Below, one piece after another: positions 5,299-7,421 of a DNA stretch of 7,421 bases. Each line of letters opens with the position of its first letter. Within the stretch, counting starts at the first letter, position 1. The notes beneath the pieces were generated by a model. That model worked only from the letters and a program-made list of their open reading frames with translations. It had not been told where the DNA came from and did no database searches. The stretch is from Saprospiraceae bacterium (GTDB lineage Bacteria > Bacteroidota > Bacteroidia > Chitinophagales > Saprospiraceae). Position numbers and translations under genes: made by a program. The stretch spans positions 1-7,421 of the forward strand of contig JALZWC010000710.1 in NCBI GenBank assembly GCA_023300255.1, read 5' to 3'.

Positions 5299-7251
5299 AT
5301 GAGTAGTAATAATAAAACGTCAATTTTATTGATTGATGGTGATTCTACGGATGGGCAAAAAATTGATAGAATACTAAAAGATTCTTCCGTCAGATATGAT
5401 TTGACTATAGCCGAAGGACTGTTTAATGGTATCGAAATTGCACAAACACAAGAAATAGATATTGTATTATTAGAATTAAATCTACCTGATAGTACTGGAT
5501 TTAAGACCCTAACGAATTTTCTTGATCGAGTCTCAACCTTACCTATAATTGTCACAACTACTGTAAATAATGAAATTATTGGAAACCAGTCTATTAAAGC
5601 CGGTGCACAAGATTTTTTAGTAAAAGGACAATTTGATGGAAAACTAATTGGTAGATCTATTAGATATGCATTACAACGTTATAAAACCACTATCAAGCTA
5701 GAAGATACCGCACGCAATCTTTCTATTAGTGAGAAACGGTATTTGGATGCACAAGCAATGGCTCGATTTGGTAATTTCGAAATGGATATCGTTTCGAATG
5801 GCATGAAATGGACGGTAGAAATCTATAATATATTTGGTCTTCGTCAAAATAGTATTCAGCCTAGTATGTCTGACTATTTACGGTATGTGCATATTGATGA
5901 TAAGCAAAATGTGTCTAATTTCTTTGATAATATTTCCGAAGATGGTTCCCTTTGCAAAATAGAACATCGAATTGTTCAAGAAGATCACACCATCAAACAC
6001 GTAGCCTTAAACGCTAAGGTTTTTTATGATGAGATCACGGAGAGAATTATTTTAGTTGGAAGTGTTCAAGATATAACCGATAGAAAATTATCCGAGTTAT
6101 TAATTATTGAAAAAAATATTTCTAATAAGGCTTCTAAAGTAAAAGAAGAAGCTTTAATGAATATGGGTTTTCATATTAGAACACCTCTTGCTTCTGTTGT
6201 AAACCTGTTATTCTTAATAGAAAATTCTCGTCTGACACCTCAACAAAAGGAGTATTTAACAGATTTAAAAACTTCTGTTGAAGATCTTTCTATCATGGTT
6301 AACAACCTATTGAATTTCTCTATATTAGCAACAGATAAAGTAAGCATAGAAGAAGAAGAAATCAAGCTAAAAGATTATCTGCAAAGTATTCGAAGAATTG
6401 TTCAAATTAAGGCAGATAGTACCAAAATTTTGGTTGACTTTAAAATGCCTAAGAAGGTCTCTAACACAGCCTATAGTGACGCCAAAAAGATCACACAAAT
6501 AATTTACAATCTTACAGAAACTGCGCTTAAAAACAGTAGCAAAAAAGGAGCACTAACTGTCAACACAACAATAAACAAACAAGAAGATGACAATGCCGTT
6601 TTCTCCTTTCTAATTCATGATTCCTCCACAGTATTGACTACTGAAAAAATTAACGATATTGAGGATGCGGAAAAATTGCTAGAGGTTTATTCTGAAGATA
6701 GTAAGGATGATTCTCAAAAATCATTACTCCATGTAGCAATGGTTAGTAAGCTAACAAAAATATTGAATGGTCGCTTTTCTGTAGCTAGTTCTAAAACAGA
6801 AGGAACAAATTACATCGTTGAAATTCCTATAAAATTAGGTCGCCAAGCAAGTTTCAATTCTGGTAAAACGCCAGATGCACCTATTAAAATTTTATTAGTA
6901 GAAGATCACTTTCTTAACCAAATTGCTACTAAAAAAGTATTAACAACTTGGTCCAGTTATGTAAAAGTTGATATTGCAGAAAATGGTATGATAGGTGTTG
7001 AAAAATATAGAGAAAATGGCTATGATATCGTATTGATGGATATTCAAATGCCCGTAATGAATGGAATTGAGGCAACTAAAAAAATTCGAACAACTAGTCA
7101 AGTTCCAATTATAGCACTTACCGCTAATGCTTCCAAACAAGAATCAGATAAATGTATTAATGCTGGTATGAATGATTATCTTTCTAAACCATTTAAGCCG
7201 CAAGAACTATATGCTAAGATTATGAATGCGCTAGTATTAGTAGAAGCATAA
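5299..7251 (+). CDS. Receiver-PAS-degenerate histidine kinase-receiver protein (probable pseudokinase)
   Basis: This is a 650-residue soluble protein with no membrane segment or signal peptide. Domain order: receiver 1 (6-127), linker helix (128-150), PAS with its C-terminal DIT motif (150-262), HisKA-like two-helix region (about 280-345), HATPase-like region (about 365-512), receiver 2 (529-648). Receiver 2 looks functional: E535/D536, phosphoacceptor D581 in VLMDIQMPVMNG, T608 and K630. Receiver 1 keeps D13, T87 and K109 but has E59 where the phosphoacceptor Asp belongs (IVLLELNLPDS), and G14 in the acidic pair. The H-box reads NMGFHIRTPL instead of NMSHEIRTPL, so Phe291 occupies the His position and His292 the next one. 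The N-box reads NLTETALK (second Asn replaced by Thr408). The G1 box is HDSSTV and the G2 box SLLHVAM, both without glycines. Autokinase activity is therefore unlikely; it may act as a scaffold receiving phosphate from another kinase. ATG 5299 is preferred over TTG 5260 because receiver 1 begins right after it. No DNA-binding output domain or partner gene is visible. Confidence 0.92.
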   Translation: MSSNNKTSILLIDGDSTDGQKIDRILKDSSVRYDLTIAEGLFNGIEIAQTQEIDIVLLELNLPDSTGFKTLTNFLDRVSTLPIIVTTTVNNEIIGNQSIKAGAQDFLVKGQFDGKLIGRSIRYALQRYKTTIKLEDTARNLSISEKRYLDAQAMARFGNFEMDIVSNGMKWTVEIYNIFGLRQNSIQPSMSDYLRYVHIDDKQNVSNFFDNISEDGSLCKIEHRIVQEDHTIKHVALNAKVFYDEITERIILVGSVQDITDRKLSELLIIEKNISNKASKVKEEALMNMGFHIRTPLASVVNLLFLIENSRLTPQQKEYLTDLKTSVEDLSIMVNNLLNFSILATDKVSIEEEEIKLKDYLQSIRRIVQIKADSTKILVDFKMPKKVSNTAYSDAKKITQIIYNLTETALKNSSKKGALTVNTTINKQEDDNAVFSFLIHDSSTVLTTEKINDIEDAEKLLEVYSEDSKDDSQKSLLHVAMVSKLTKILNGRFSVASSKTEGTNYIVEIPIKLGRQASFNSGKTPDAPIKILLVEDHFLNQIATKKVLTTWSSYVKVDIAENGMIGVEKYRENGYDIVLMDIQMPVMNGIEATKKIRTTSQVPIIALTANASKQESDKCINAGMNDYLSKPFKPQELYAKIMNALVLVEA

Positions 7252-7298
7252 AATACAATTTAAATAGAATAGTAAAACAAACTTGGGGTAGTTTCAAT

Positions 7299-7340
7299 CC
7301 AATTGGTCCGATCACTTCCAGTGGCTGACCGCTAATGCGG
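7299..7340. repeat. Cluster of short palindromes downstream of the signalling gene
   Basis: CCAATTGG (7299-7306) is followed by GGTC (7305-7308) paired with GACC (7327-7330), which can enclose CAC/GTG (7313-7323). The tight hairpin CCGC-TAAT-GCGG (7329-7340) comes next. The last resembles CCGC-AAA-GCGG at 3402-3412. These read like the left part of a structured repeat that continues into the next element; none has a terminator T-run. Confidence 0.35.
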
Positions 7341-7343
7341 GAT

Positions 7344-7419
7344 CTTACAAAGTCTTCGAGACTTGGGAAGATTTATTTCCTTGAAAATCAAGACTTCCCA
7401 AGTTGCAAAACTTTGTAAG
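7344..7419. repeat. Long imperfect palindrome with alternative local hairpins
   Basis: CTTACAAAGT (7344-7353) pairs with ACTTTGTAAG (7410-7419), and ACTTGGGAAG (7361-7370) pairs with CTTCCCAAGT (7394-7403), both perfectly. Interior segments of 7 and 6 nt separate them, and the loop itself contains CTTGA-AAA-TCAAG (7380-7392). Each arm can also fold on itself: AAGTCT-TCG-AGACTT (7350-7364) and AAGTT-GCAA-AACTT (7400-7413, a GNRA-type loop). The nearest gene ends about 92 bp upstream and no U-tract follows within the window, so a simple terminator is unlikely. It resembles an interspersed palindromic (REP/BIME-like) repeat or the end of a mobile element. The window stops two bases later. Confidence 0.6.
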
Positions 7420-7421
7420 TC

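Noticed and set aside
5226..5555. Minus-strand frame of 109 codons overlapping the start of the signalling gene.
   Set aside because: It is antisense to receiver 1, whose protein motifs are clear, and it has no recognisable motif.
7252..7421. Simple terminator for the signalling gene.
   Set aside because: The palindrome is about 92 bp away from the stop codon, is far longer than a terminator stem, and is not followed by T residues within the window.

Overview
The window is AT-rich DNA from a member of the Bacteroidota. Three things suggest this: the genes have no purine-rich Shine-Dalgarno sequences, a TAnnTTTG-type -7 box (TAACTTTG) lies upstream of gyrA, and the GyrA and polyprenyl synthase sequences look typical of that phylum. 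The genus cannot be read from the sequence; a Saprospiria- or Cytophagia-like lineage is a guess.

Layout. Positions 132-2762 (-) hold a complete gyrA with an unusual acidic, repetitive tail. Positions 2763-3767 are about 1 kb with no convincing protein gene but much secondary structure. It contains a 26-bp inverted repeat enclosing 121 nt (3285-3457), several perfect short hairpins, and an intrinsic terminator pointing rightward (3732-3766) with no annotated gene to serve. Positions 3768-4745 (-) encode a short-chain trans-polyprenyl diphosphate synthase. Positions 4746-5298 are the divergent intergenic region. Positions 5299-7251 (+) encode a soluble multidomain two-component protein. Positions 7252-7421 carry a strongly palindromic repeat that runs to the window edge.

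The most unusual gene is the two-component protein. It has the layout receiver-PAS-HisKA-HATPase-receiver, but nearly every catalytic landmark of the kinase is altered. The H-box histidine position is Phe with His one residue later, the second N-box Asn is Thr, the G1 and G2 glycines are gone, and the N-terminal receiver has Glu at the phosphoacceptor Asp. Only the C-terminal receiver keeps its full active site. It is best read as a pseudokinase scaffold carrying one working receiver, not as a working hybrid histidine kinase.

The second unusual item is the 2.8-3.8 kb interval. A rightward terminator and a long inverted repeat whose only two mismatches become G-U pairs in rightward RNA together suggest an unannotated structured noncoding RNA. 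The three protein genes have no obvious shared function. gyrA and the prenyl synthase are housekeeping genes, and the signalling gene appears to be an orphan with its own promoter region.
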